Part shown: positions 36,614 through 47,786 of the stretch, one piece after another
Layout of the letters: each line of letters starts with the position of its first letter
Position numbering within the stretch: position 1 is the first letter of the stretch
NCBI RefSeq assembly: GCF_013364155.1
Contig: NZ_CP054916.1
Coordinates: 4,026,501 to 4,090,500 of the forward strand
Source of the DNA: Streptomyces sp. NA02950
GTDB taxonomy: Bacteria; Actinomycetota; Actinomycetes; Streptomycetales; Streptomycetaceae
Reading direction: 5' to 3'
Length of the DNA: 64,000 bases
Notes under the pieces: model-generated
The model's database searches: none
Seen by the model: the letters and a program-made list of their open reading frames with translations, nothing else
What the model was told of the DNA's origin: nothing
Translations under genes and position numbers: made by a program

Positions 36614-38596
36614 ATGGCCGACACCGCCGCCCCGCTCCAGCCGCCCGACCGCCTCGGCTACCGCGTCAAGCGACGGCTGCTCGGCCCGCCCCTGGTCACC
36701 GAGCGCATCACCCGCGAGAAGCTGCGCAATCCCGTCGCGCTGGGCGTGCTCGCCTCGGACTGCATCTCCTCCACGGCCTACGGCAGCGAGGAGATGCTGC
36801 GGGTGCTGGTGCCGGTCATCGGGGTCGCGGCGTTCACCCTGATCCTGCCGGTCACCGGGGCGATCCTGCTGGTGCTGCTCCTGCTGACGCTCTGCTACAG
36901 CGATGTGGTGACGATCTACACCCGCGCGGGCGGCTCGTACATCGTCGCCCGGGAGAACTTCGGCCCCGATATCGCGCAGATCGCCTCGGTCGCGCTGCTC
37001 GTCGACTACATCGTCACCGTCGCCGTCCAGGTCTCGGCCGGTACCAACGCGATCATCTCCTTCGCCCATCTGCTGGGCGGCACCTGGACCGGGATCGACC
37101 ATCTCCAACTGCCCCTCAGCGCCCTGGTGGTCGTGATCCTCGCCTACGGCAATCTGCGCGGACTGCGCGAGGCGGGACGGGTCTTCGCGGTCCCCGCCTA
37201 TCTGTTCATCCTCGCCGTCGGGCTGATGCTGGTGATCGGGGTGGTCCGCGGGCTCACCGGGCAACTGCCGCACGCCGATGTGCATGCCGCGGGCGCCGTG
37301 CCCCTCGGGGAGCCGGACGGCGGTTGGCTCTACGGTGCCTCGCTCTTCATGGTGCTGCGCTCCTTCGCCAACGGCGGCTCCTCGCTGACCGGTCTGGAGG
37401 CGATCTCCAACGGCGTCTCCGTCTTCCGGGAGCCCCAGGGCGTCAACGCCCGCCGCACACTGGTCGCGATGAGCTGCGTCCTGGGCACGCTGGTGCTGGG
37501 CGTCTCGGCGCTGGCCCACTTCACCCACGCCATCCCCTACCGGGACGGCACCCCGACCGTGCTCGCGCAGGAGGCCCATCTGGTCTTCGGTGAGGGGGTG
37601 CCGGGCGCGCTGGGGCTGGCGTTCGTCCAGCTCGCCACCGCGCTCATCCTCTACACCGGTGCCAACACCCCGTTCACCGGCTTCCCCTTCCTCGCCAGCT
37701 TTGTCGCCGAGGACCGCTTTCTGCCCCGGCAGCTGACCCGGCGCGGCCACCGGCTGGCCTTCTCCAACGGGATCATCTCGCTGGCGGTCGTCGCGCTCGC
37801 GCTGCTCGTCGTCACGGACGCCAATGTGGACCGGCTGGTGGCGCTGTACGCGATCGGGGTGTTCACCGCGTTCACCATGGCCGGGTCCGGGCTGACCGCC
37901 TATCACCTGCGGCGCAGGGGACGGGGCCGGACCCGGAAGGTCGCGGTCAACCTCACCACCGCGGTGGTCTCCGCGGCGGTGGTGCTGATCTTCGCGGTCA
38001 CCAAGTTCACCGAGGGGGCCTGGCTGGTCGTGGTGGTCTTCCCGCTCGGCGTCTGGGCGCTGATCCGGATCAACCGCGAGTACCGCGCGGAGGCCGCGGC
38101 CCTGGAGGCGGTCCCGAGCCCCGGCGACGACGCCTCCCACTGGCACCGCCATGTGGTGTACGTCCTGGCGGACAGCATCGACCTCGCCACGGTCGAGGCA
38201 CTGCGCTACGCCCATGAGCTGCGGCCCGACGAGGTGCGGGCGCTGCACATCATGGTCGACGAGACCCATGCCCGCCGGCTGATGGCCCGGTGGGAGCGGA
38301 CCGCGGGGGTGACCGTGGCGCTGGAGGTCGTGGAGTGCCCGGACCGGCGGCTGCGCCATACGGTGATGGAGCTGGCGGCCCGTACCACCGGGGACGGCCG
38401 GACCGCGCTGACCCTGCTGGTGCCGCGCCGCACCTACTCCTCACCGCTGGGCAAACTGCTCCACCGGGGGACGGCGGAGGCGCTGGCGAAGGCGCTGGAA
38501 CATCTGCCGGGGGTGGCGGTGACGATCCTGCCGTTCGACGTCGGCCGGGCGGTACGGGCGATGGGGCGGCGGAAGAGGCGGCTCGGTCGTCGCTAG
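36614..38596 (+). CDS. APC-superfamily permease, KimA-like (possible potassium importer)
   Basis: Membrane transporter of 660 aa. About twelve helices (to residue about 490) are followed by a cytosolic domain of about 170 residues. LASDCISSTAYGSEEML, RAGGSYIVARENFG and VAVQVSAGTNAIISFAHLLG place it with APC transporters; the ASD-ISS-AYG start and soluble C-terminal domain fit the KimA/YdaO K+ symporter branch better than amino-acid permeases. No cyclic di-AMP riboswitch was seen upstream. Its TAG stop shares the palindrome CTAG with the stop of the convergent HxlR gene. Substrate is inferred. Confidence 0.85.
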   Translation: MADTAAPLQPPDRLGYRVKRRLLGPPLVTERITREKLRNPVALGVLASDCISSTAYGSEEMLRVLVPVIGVAAFTLILPVTGAILLVLLLLTLCYSDVVTIYTRAGGSYIVARENFGPDIAQIASVALLVDYIVTVAVQVSAGTNAIISFAHLLGGTWTGIDHLQLPLSALVVVILAYGNLRGLREAGRVFAVPAYLFILAVGLMLVIGVVRGLTGQLPHADVHAAGAVPLGEPDGGWLYGASLFMVLRSFANGGSSLTGLEAISNGVSVFREPQGVNARRTLVAMSCVLGTLVLGVSALAHFTHAIPYRDGTPTVLAQEAHLVFGEGVPGALGLAFVQLATALILYTGANTPFTGFPFLASFVAEDRFLPRQLTRRGHRLAFSNGIISLAVVALALLVVTDANVDRLVALYAIGVFTAFTMAGSGLTAYHLRRRGRGRTRKVAVNLTTAVVSAAVVLIFAVTKFTEGAWLVVVVFPLGVWALIRINREYRAEAAALEAVPSPGDDASHWHRHVVYVLADSIDLATVEALRYAHELRPDEVRALHIMVDETHARRLMARWERTAGVTVALEVVECPDRRLRHTVMELAARTTGDGRTALTLLVPRRTYSSPLGKLLHRGTAEALAKALEHLPGVAVTILPFDVGRAVRAMGRRKRRLGRR

Positions 38597-38988
38597 CCGC
38601 CGGACTTGGCCGCGTCGTACGTCTCGCGGGCGGCCAGCACCTGCGGCGCCTGCTCCTCCGCCCAGCAGGCCAGCGCCCACACCCGCCGCGCGGCCTCGCG
38701 CCCGAGGTCGGTGAGCGAGTAGTCCACATGCGGCGGGATGACCGGATGCGCCTCGCGGTGGACGAAGCCGTCCCGCTCCAGGGTCTGGAGGGTCTGGGCG
38801 AGCATCTTCTCGGTGACCCCGCCGACCGTACGCCGCAGCTCGCTGAAGCGGTGGGTGCCGTCGAGCAGCACGGCCAGCACCAGCACACCCCAGCGGCTGG
38901 TCAGGTGCTCCACGATGAGCCGCGCCGGACAGGCCATGGGGTCACCGTCGGCAGCCGCCATGGCCTGGAGCTTTTCACTTACGTTCAT
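38593..38988 (-). CDS. HxlR-family transcriptional regulator
   Basis: MarR-like winged-helix regulator (131 aa) of the HxlR family. It has the N-terminal Cys in DPMACPARLIVEHLTSRWGVLVLAVLLDGTHRFSELRR, then GVTEKMLAQTLQTLERDGFVHREA and VDYSLTDLGRE. The Cys (C20) may sense oxidants or aldehydes, as in other members. It is divergent from an NmrA/QorB-like reductase, which it probably controls through the repeat at 38992-39016. Confidence 0.92.
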   Translation of the reverse strand: MNVSEKLQAMAAADGDPMACPARLIVEHLTSRWGVLVLAVLLDGTHRFSELRRTVGGVTEKMLAQTLQTLERDGFVHREAHPVIPPHVDYSLTDLGREAARRVWALACWAEEQAPQVLAARETYDAAKSGG

Positions 38989-38991
38989 GAC

Positions 38992-39016
38992 AGTACCTTA
39001 CGTTGAAGTGGGTACT
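38992..39016. promoter_or_regulatory. HxlR operator candidate
   Basis: AGTACC and GGTACT half-sites lie 13 bases apart in the 101-bp divergent gap, starting four bases upstream of the hxlR-type start codon. Confidence 0.6.
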
Positions 39017-39089
39017 TTCGGCTGGTTAGTGCTGAATCTAGGGTGGCCGGCGAAGCACATGCGAACCGTATGAACAGGGAGAAAACGCC

Positions 39090-39965
39090 ATGCGCATCGT
39101 TGTCACCGGAGCCACCGGCCACCTCGGCCGCCTGGTCGTCGAGGGACTGCTGGAGAAGGTGCCCGCCGACCGGATCGTCGCCGTGGTCCGCGACCCCGCG
39201 AAGGCCACCGCCCTCGCCTCCCGCGGCGTACGGCTGCACCGGGCCGACTACAGCGAACCCCACACCCTCCAGGGCGCCTTCGCCGCGGGCGACAGGGTGC
39301 TGCTGATCTCCGGCAGCGAGGTCGGCAGCCGCATCCCGCAGCACCGAGCCGTGATCGACGCCGCCCGGGAGGCCGGAGTCGCACTGCTCGCCTACACCAG
39401 CGTGCTCGGCGCGCCCACCGCCGACTTCGCCCTCGCCGAGGAGCACCAGGTCACCGAACGGGCCATCACCGCGTCCGGACTGCCGTACGTGCTGCTGCGC
39501 AACGGCTGGTACCACGAGAACTACACCGAGAACCTCGGCCCCGTCCTGGAGTACGGCGCGGTCGTCGGTGCGGCGGGCGAGGGCCGGGTGGCCTCCGCCT
39601 CCCGGGCCGACTACGCCGCGGCGGCGGTGGCCGTGCTCACCGGGGAGGGCCACGCGGGCACGGCGTACGAACTGTCCGGCGACATCGCCTGGAGCTTCGC
39701 GGAGTACGCCGCCGTGGTCGCCGAGCGGACCGGCCGGGAGATCCGCTACCACCCGGTCTCCGCGGAGGCCTACCGGTCCGTCCTCACCGGCGCGGGGGTC
39801 CCCGGGCCGGTGGCCGACATCCTCGTGGACGCCGACACCGCGGTGGCACGCGGCCGGCTGGCGGCCGCCCCCGGCGAACTGTCCCGGCTCATCGGCCGTC
39901 CCACCACACCGCTGGCGGACGCGGTCACGGCGGCTCTCGGGGACCTCACGGCCACCCAGGGCTGA
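39090..39965 (+). CDS. NmrA/QorB-like NAD(P)-binding reductase
   Basis: Atypical short-chain dehydrogenase of 291 aa, probable NAD(P)H:quinone reductase. The Rossmann motif GATGHLGRLVVEGLL is followed by VVRDPAKATALASRGVRLHRADY, RVLLISGSEVGSRIPQHRAVIDAAREAGVALLAYTSVLGA and RNGWYHENYTENL. The catalytic Tyr of classical SDRs is absent, as in the QorB group. Divergent from the HxlR regulator, a typical pairing for electrophile or quinone response. Confidence 0.9.
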   Translation: MRIVVTGATGHLGRLVVEGLLEKVPADRIVAVVRDPAKATALASRGVRLHRADYSEPHTLQGAFAAGDRVLLISGSEVGSRIPQHRAVIDAAREAGVALLAYTSVLGAPTADFALAEEHQVTERAITASGLPYVLLRNGWYHENYTENLGPVLEYGAVVGAAGEGRVASASRADYAAAAVAVLTGEGHAGTAYELSGDIAWSFAEYAAVVAERTGREIRYHPVSAEAYRSVLTGAGVPGPVADILVDADTAVARGRLAAAPGELSRLIGRPTTPLADAVTAALGDLTATQG

Positions 39966-40084
39966 CCCGTCGCACCATCCCCTCCTCTGTCATCACCGTA
40001 TTCATGAGACGGAAATGACAGGCGGCTTCCCGGGCGCTACCTTCATCAGGTCACCAGGGACGTCCCACGCGTCGGGGAGGGGTT

Positions 40085-42389
<2,305 letters not shown>

Positions 42390-42433
42390 TCGCCCGCCCC
42401 CCGTCGGTATCGCGCCGTGTTCGGCCCGGTGGC

Positions 42434-43339
42434 TCAGGCCGTGATGTCCTTCGCGGTGAACCGGGCCCAGGCCGCCGAGCCGAACACGGCCGCGTACAGC
42501 CCCTGCAACCCCAGGTTCTTGACCAGGTCGTCCCAGTAGACCGGGTCCCGGAGCAGATCCGCGAAGCTCAGCCAGTAGTGCGGGAAGAGATACGGGTGGA
42601 TCGCGTGCAGCTGCGGGATGGTGTCCAGGATCTGCGTGGTGATCACCAGCCCCACGGTCGTGGCCATGGCCGCGATACCGCTGTTGGTCAGGGTGGAGAT
42701 GAACACGCCCACCGTGGCGATCCCCACCAGCGACAGCGCCACGACGGCCGCCACGCCCAGGGCCCGCACCAGCCCGTCGCCGAACGGGACGGTGGTGCCG
42801 GAGATCAGGGTGATGTCCCCGAGCGGGAAGAGCAGCGCCCCGGTCGCCAGTCCGGTGACGGCCACCACCAGCGTCGCCAGCAGGCAGAAGGCCAGGACGG
42901 CGGTGAACTTGGCCAGCAGCAGCCGGGTCCGGCCCGCGGGCGCCACCAGCAGATAGCGCAGTGTCCCGGAGCCCGCCTCGCCCGCGATCGAGTCCCCGGC
43001 GATCACACCGATCGCCATCGGCAGGAAGACGGGCAGCGTCGCCGCCAGCGCGGCGAAGACCAGGAAGATCCCGTTGTTGGTGATCTGGGAGAAGAACGCC
43101 GGGGCCTCTCCCTCGCCGCCGCCCCCGCCGCCCTGTCCGATCCCGCCGCCATCGCTGGTCTCGATCTTCACCGCGATGCCGATGAGGACCGGAACGGCCG
43201 CGAGCACCCCGAGCAGGGCCAGGGTCCGCCAGCGCCGGAAGGTGGTGGTCAGCTCACTGCGGAAGAGCGCCGATGTCCACAGCGGACGCGGTCGGCGCAC
43301 CGCCGGTGCCTCCGGTGTTCCGGCCTCAGCCCGCGACAT
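42434..43339 (-). CDS. ABC exporter permease (ABC-2 type)
   Basis: Membrane subunit of 301 aa with about six helices. The N-terminal helix (TLALLGVLAAVPVLIGIAV) is followed by a Gly-rich extracellular loop (GGGIGQGGGGGGEGEAP). The core IGVIAGDSIAGEAGSGTLRYLLVAPAGRTRLLLAKF is the ABC-2 permease signature. It begins 14 bases inside the preceding ATPase gene. Substrate is not evident. Confidence 0.88.
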   Translation of the reverse strand: MSRAEAGTPEAPAVRRPRPLWTSALFRSELTTTFRRWRTLALLGVLAAVPVLIGIAVKIETSDGGGIGQGGGGGGEGEAPAFFSQITNNGIFLVFAALAATLPVFLPMAIGVIAGDSIAGEAGSGTLRYLLVAPAGRTRLLLAKFTAVLAFCLLATLVVAVTGLATGALLFPLGDITLISGTTVPFGDGLVRALGVAAVVALSLVGIATVGVFISTLTNSGIAAMATTVGLVITTQILDTIPQLHAIHPYLFPHYWLSFADLLRDPVYWDDLVKNLGLQGLYAAVFGSAAWARFTAKDITA

Positions 43340-44273
43340 CGAAACCCTCCCCGGTCAGCGCCACGAAGGCGTCCTCCAGCGAGGCGCGCTCGGTGCCGAA
43401 GGCCCGGACCCGCACCCCTTCGCGTACCAGTGCGGCGTTGAGATCCGCCAGTTCCAGGGGGGTCCGGGGCAGCTCGCCGAGCACGCGCTCGTCGAGCACC
43501 ACCAGATCGGTCACCCCGTGCTCCTTCAGGACGCGGACCGCGTCCGTCGGATCCGGAGTGGTGACCGACAGCCGGCCGCGGCTGCTCGCGGCCAGTTCGG
43601 CCACGGTGCCCTGAGTGATCAGCTTTCCCTGGGCCATGACGGCCGCGTGGGTGCAGACCTGCTCGATCTCGTCGAGCAGATGGGAGGAGAGGAAGACCGT
43701 GGTCCCCTCCCCCGCCAGCGCCCGCACCAGACTGCGGATCTCGCGCATGCCCTGCGGGTCCAGGCCGTTGGTCGGCTCGTCGAGGATCAGCAGCTCACGC
43801 GGCTGGAGCAGGGCGGCGGCCAGGCCGAGGCGCTGCTTCATGCCGAGCGAGTAGGCGCGGGCCTTCTTCCCGGCCGCCGCGGCGAGACCCACCCGGTCCA
43901 GGGCGGAGGCGGCGCGGGCGCGGCGGGTGCGCGGATCGGCGGTGGGGTCGGCGGCGTCGTAGCGCAGCAGATTGTCCCGGCCGGTCAGATGGGAGTAGAG
44001 GGCGGGGCCCTCGATGAGGGCCCCGACCCTGGGCAGCACGCTCCGGGCGGCGCGCGGCATGGGCTCGCCGAGCAGCCGGGCCGCTCCGGAGGTCGGCTCG
44101 ATCAGACCCATGAGCATGCGGATGGTCGTCGTCTTCCCCGAGCCGTTGGGCCCGAGGAAGCCGAAGACGCTGCCCCGCGGCACCGTCAGGTCAAGCCCGT
44201 CGACGGCGAGCTGACCGCCCCGGTAGCGCTTGGTGAGCCCGCGGGTCTCGACCGCGGCCCCGGTTCCGTCCAC
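43326..44273 (-). CDS. ABC exporter ATPase
   Basis: ATP-binding subunit (315 aa) energising the permease downstream. Walker A GPNGSGKTTT, signature YSLGMKQRLGLA, Walker B LLILDEPTNGLDPQG and the switch histidine in SSHLLDEI are intact. A C-terminal regulatory tail of about 90 residues is DrrA-like. GTG start with GGGGAG. It lies downstream of a LolA-like lipoprotein-carrier gene on the same strand, so the three may handle envelope lipids or lipoproteins. Confidence 0.93.
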   Translation of the reverse strand: MDGTGAAVETRGLTKRYRGGQLAVDGLDLTVPRGSVFGFLGPNGSGKTTTIRMLMGLIEPTSGAARLLGEPMPRAARSVLPRVGALIEGPALYSHLTGRDNLLRYDAADPTADPRTRRARAASALDRVGLAAAAGKKARAYSLGMKQRLGLAAALLQPRELLILDEPTNGLDPQGMREIRSLVRALAGEGTTVFLSSHLLDEIEQVCTHAAVMAQGKLITQGTVAELAASSRGRLSVTTPDPTDAVRVLKEHGVTDLVVLDERVLGELPRTPLELADLNAALVREGVRVRAFGTERASLEDAFVALTGEGFDVAG

Positions 44274-44293
44274 GGGCTCCCCTTCGCCGTACT

Positions 44294-44336
44294 GCTGTGG
44301 TGCGTCAGTGCTGCGGTGCGTCAGTGCTGTGGCGCG
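44294..44336 (-). repeat. 16-bp tandem repeat between LolA-like and ABC genes
   Basis: GCTGTGGTGCGTCAGT (44294-44309) is followed by the same unit with one change (44310-44325) and a partial third copy (44326-44336). It occupies half of the 87-bp gap and could slow or regulate read-through. Confidence 0.75.
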
Positions 44337-44360
44337 TTCCGTCCTGACCGGCCGGACGGC

Positions 44361-45611
44361 TCACTTGGCCTTGTTGGCTGCGGCGACCAGGGCGTCCTTG
44401 TCGACCGCGCCGACGAAGACCTTGCCGTCGTCGGTGAGCAGGGCGTTCACCAGGCGGGTGCTGAAGACATGGCCGGCCCCGAAGTCGCCCTTGACCTTCT
44501 CGCCGAGGCCGTCGAGGAACGCTCCGGCCTCCTTGTCCGCTCCGCCGTCGCCACCCTGGCCCGGTGCCGCGGGCGTGCCGCCCTCGGGGCCGTCGATGCG
44601 GGCGATGCTGTCCCAGCCCTCGCCGATCACCTTCAGCCCGGACAGCGCCTCCTGCGCGTCCTTGCCGTTCATCCCGTCCTTGGCACCGCGCTTGTGGTCG
44701 CTCTCCTCGGTGACCTTGGCGCCCTTGGGCGGGGTGAAGTCGAAGGTGCCCGCCTTGGGCTTGCCGAAGTCGACCTTGGTGTAGGCCACGTCGACCACGG
44801 CCTTGCCGCCGCTCTTGGGGGCGAGGGTGAACTTCAGCGGGGTGCCGTTGTCCGCGTCCACCGCGATCCGGATCGAGCCGACCGTGGTGTCGCCGGACTT
44901 GGGCTTGATCAGCAGCTCGTAGGCGTCCCGCCCGGCGACCCGGGTGGTGCCGTCGACCGTGACGTCCGTGGTGTCGTCCACGGAGGCGAGCACCTGCTTG
45001 GCGAACTGCTGCGGGGTGACGTCCTCGAGGTCCTTGGGCAGCTCGCGCCGGTGGTCCTTCTCGGCTCCGGTGCCCTTCGGGGCGGTGGAGTGGAAGACCG
45101 CGTTGGACTTGCTGTCGTACGCCCAGGTCTCGTCGCCGTTGTGGATCAGGCTGTACTCGGCGGCGTTCTCGATGATCGACACCCGCTGCCGCTCCGGTCC
45201 GTCCGCTGCCACCCGCAGGGTGTGCGAACCGGAGGCCAGCTCCATCAGCTTGGACTCGGGTGCGGCGGAGGCGCCGCCGTCACCGCCCTCCCCGCCCGCT
45301 CCGCCGCCGACGCCGGAGAAGGAACCGCCGCCGGGCAGCGAGGGCAGTCCCAGATCGGTGGTGATCTTCACCGAGCCGGACAGCCGCTCGGTGTCCGATG
45401 CGGCCATCTTGCTGATGAGCTTCTCCGCCGAGATCTTCGGCAGATCGGGGTCACCGCTGCTGGCGAGGGCCGGTACCAGCCCTATCGTGGCCGCCGCAAC
45501 CCCCGCGACCGCGACCGGGACGGCGTACCGGGCGGCCTTCGTACGTCGTGTCGGGGGCCCCTCGTCCCAGAAGCCGTCGTCCGCGACCTGTGTCGGTCGG
45601 ATCCGTGCCAT
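44361..45611 (-). CDS. LolA-like outer-envelope lipoprotein carrier / DUF2092 protein
   Basis: Membrane-anchored extracytoplasmic protein of 416 aa. The N-terminus has a short polar head, then helix YAVPVAVAGVAAATIGLVPALAS. The body has a LolA-like beta-barrel pattern: ISAEKLISKMAASDTERLSGSVKITTDLGLPS, ETWAYDSKSNAVFHSTAP and GRDAYELLIKPKSGDTTVGSIRIAVDADNGTPLKFTL. A Gly-rich loop (SFSGVGGGAGGEGGDGG) is inserted. Upstream partner of the ABC exporter genes. GGAGG precedes ATG 45611. Confidence 0.85.
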   Translation of the reverse strand: MARIRPTQVADDGFWDEGPPTRRTKAARYAVPVAVAGVAAATIGLVPALASSGDPDLPKISAEKLISKMAASDTERLSGSVKITTDLGLPSLPGGGSFSGVGGGAGGEGGDGGASAAPESKLMELASGSHTLRVAADGPERQRVSIIENAAEYSLIHNGDETWAYDSKSNAVFHSTAPKGTGAEKDHRRELPKDLEDVTPQQFAKQVLASVDDTTDVTVDGTTRVAGRDAYELLIKPKSGDTTVGSIRIAVDADNGTPLKFTLAPKSGGKAVVDVAYTKVDFGKPKAGTFDFTPPKGAKVTEESDHKRGAKDGMNGKDAQEALSGLKVIGEGWDSIARIDGPEGGTPAAPGQGGDGGADKEAGAFLDGLGEKVKGDFGAGHVFSTRLVNALLTDDGKVFVGAVDKDALVAAANKAK

Positions 45612-45869
45612 ATGTGCTCTACCTCCGTCGTGGGCGGCGGTTGTCAGCCTGCACTCGTCCACCTCTCGGGCCATTGTCGCCCGTTCCCGCCCGGTGGTGG
45701 TGATTTCATCCCACCAAATAGACCGCCTCCTGGCGTCAGCCCGCAGGATCAAGTGCGCTCTCATGCTCGGGTATGACAACCATCGCCGGACGGGCGAGGC
45801 CGTACTTCCCCGGGAGACCCCGGGGAAGAGGGAGCCCCTGGGGGAACGGCACGGGCGGGCCGGGCGGGA
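45612..45869. other. Intergenic region between LolA-like and polyprenyl synthase genes
   Basis: No gene seen. It probably holds the promoter of the LolA-like gene (CACCAAATAG patch at 45712-45721). A CCCCGGGAGACCCCGGGG hairpin at about 45808-45825 could be the terminator of the polyprenyl synthase. Confidence 0.4.
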
Positions 45870-46880
45870 TCAGCCCGCGCGGTGCACCACCGCGTCGCAC
45901 AGCCCCTCGAGGGCGGCCTTCGCGGCACCCTCGGGCAGCGGCGCCAGCATCGAACGGGCCTCCGCCGCATAGCGGAGGGTGTCCTGGCGGGCCTCCTCCA
46001 GCGCCGGGTGGGCCCGCAGCCGCCGCAGCACCTCGGCATGACGGGCGTCATCGGTGAGGTCCCCGGCGAGCAGCTCGCACAGCTCACGGTCCTCGGCCGT
46101 ACCGCTGGCCGCCGCCCGGGCCCGCAGATGCAGTACGGGGAGGGTGGCGATGCCCTCGCGCAGATCGGTGCCGGGGGTCTTGCCCGACTCATGGCTGTCG
46201 CTGGCGATGTCCAGCACGTCGTCGGCCAGCTGGAAGGCCATGCCCAGCCGCTCGCCGTACTGGGTCAGGATGTTGACGATCGACTCGTCGGCGCCGGACA
46301 TCATCGCGCCGAACCGTCCGGAGACGGCGATGAGCGAGCCGGTCTTGCCCGCCAGCACATCCAGATAGTGCTCGATCGGGTCCTGTCCGTCGCGCGGTCC
46401 GGCGGTCTCCAGGATCTGGCCGGTCACCAGCCGCTCGAACGCCTCGGCCTGGATCCGGACCGCCTCCGGGCCGAGGTCGGCCAGGATGTGCGAGGCCCGG
46501 GCGAAGAGGAAGTCGCCTGTGAGCACCGCCACCGAGTTGCCCCAGCGGGCGTTGGCGCTGGACACCCCGCGCCGCACCTCCGCCTCGTCCATCACATCGT
46601 CGTGGTACAGCGTCGCCAGATGGGTCAGCTCGACAACCACGGCGGAGGGCACCACACCGGGTGCGTGCGGATCGCCGAACTGCGCGGCGAGCAGCACCAC
46701 CAGCGGACGGAACCGCTTCCCGCCCGCCCGCACCAGATGCTGGGCGGCCTCGGTGATGAAGGGCACATCACTCTTGGTGGCCTCCAACAGGCCCTCTTCG
46801 ACAGCCGTCAGCCCGGCCTGGGTGTCGGCTTCCAGAGTCTGGTCCCGCACGCTCAGCCCAAGGGGCCCGATGACGCTCAC
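45870..46880 (-). CDS. Long-chain polyprenyl diphosphate synthase
   Basis: Cytoplasmic trans-prenyltransferase (336 aa) that extends farnesyl or geranylgeranyl diphosphate, probably for the menaquinone side chain used by the Nuo complexes. First aspartate-rich motif D94-D95-V-M-D98 with RR two residues later, GKRFRPLVVLLAAQFG, LTGDFLFARAS and second motif FQLADDVLD are all present. The GTG at 46880 is chosen for its AGGAG six bases upstream; a longer frame to 46970 lacks this. Chain length cannot be fixed by eye. Confidence 0.9.
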   Translation of the reverse strand: MSVIGPLGLSVRDQTLEADTQAGLTAVEEGLLEATKSDVPFITEAAQHLVRAGGKRFRPLVVLLAAQFGDPHAPGVVPSAVVVELTHLATLYHDDVMDEAEVRRGVSSANARWGNSVAVLTGDFLFARASHILADLGPEAVRIQAEAFERLVTGQILETAGPRDGQDPIEHYLDVLAGKTGSLIAVSGRFGAMMSGADESIVNILTQYGERLGMAFQLADDVLDIASDSHESGKTPGTDLREGIATLPVLHLRARAAASGTAEDRELCELLAGDLTDDARHAEVLRRLRAHPALEEARQDTLRYAAEARSMLAPLPEGAAKAALEGLCDAVVHRAG

Positions 46881-47047
46881 GGGGTACTCCTGTCTGCCTA
46901 CGATCACGCGGAATGTCGATGTGTCGCTGCCTTCACCAACAGGCAGCGTATCCGGTCGGGTATCGATCACTGTGGGCGGCTTCCCGCCTTGTGCGCCTCA
47001 CAGCGTCCATGCCCCTGAGCGACCGGCATCCCCACGCAGTACCGCGA

Positions 47048-47574
47048 TCACCAGCAGATCATTCCTCCCGTTCCCCGGCCGTTCGGTGAACGGCCGGGGA
47101 ACGGGCCCCGCTGTGTCATCCGTGGGCGGCCGCCACCACCGCCTTCGCCGACCGCGGCGACGCGGCCGCCCGCACCGCGCAGCGAGAGCACCGGCCGGCC
47201 GTCACCCTCCACGGTGACCCGGTGGATGTGCGGCCCCTGGGTGACCTGCACCCGCCCGGCGCACCGGCCCCGCGGCCACCAGGCGCCCTTGCGGCCCAGC
47301 ACCCCGCGGACCAGATACTCCCGGGCCGTTGCGGGCAGATTGCGGAACCCGGCCGCGTGGTACGACAGCGCGTACGGCGACCAGGGGCGGCCGAAGGGCG
47401 ATTCGGGCCGCAGCCGCGCGGCTGGCGCTCCGCGTCCAGCAGCTTGTACCGGCCGTCGCGCCGGTCGAAGCGCCAGTCCGGACCGACGGTGCCACTGAAC
47501 CGGATCCGCTTGAGGGACTGGGCCGCCATCTGGGCCAGCTCCTTGTTGTCGACCACCGACGCACATGCCGTCAT
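47048..47574 (-). pseudogene. Conserved hypothetical gene broken by a frameshift
   Basis: From ATG 47574 the frame reads a protein-like start (TACASVVDNKELAQMAAQSL, then RIRFSGTVGPDWRFDRRDGRYKLLDAER). Near 47415-47440 this frame turns into Arg/Pro-rich nonsense. The frame shifted by one base then reads LRPESPFGRPWSPYALSYHA, FRNLPATAREYLVRGVLGRK and VTVEGDGRPVLSLRG, which again look like real protein. A one-base loss explains this. The first frame stops at 47116 and the second at 47048, beyond a strong hairpin. Real mutation or sequencing error in GC-rich DNA cannot be separated here. Function unknown. Confidence 0.7.
47067..47105 (-). terminator. Perfect 18-bp-arm hairpin
   Basis: Arms of 18 bases (CCCGTTCCCCGGCCGTTC and exact complement) flank the loop GGT. 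It lies just after the first-frame stop of the broken gene and is the likely terminator of that gene, possibly of both strands. Confidence 0.8.
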
Positions 47575-47786
47575 CCCCCGCGTGCGGCGGCCAGGACCGC
47601 AATGGCTCCCCCCGGCTGTGTGTGACCCCATGCAGGGCGCTACTTCGGAATGACTGCCTCCAGCAAGAACTGTCCGGACATCGCCGGCGCTTCGGGCAGC
47701 ATCCGGCACCCCCTCCTCCGACGCCCCTCGCGCCGTAGGGTGTGGCCTGGCCACCACGGTGACGAGGAGAAGGCGAGGCAGCATCC

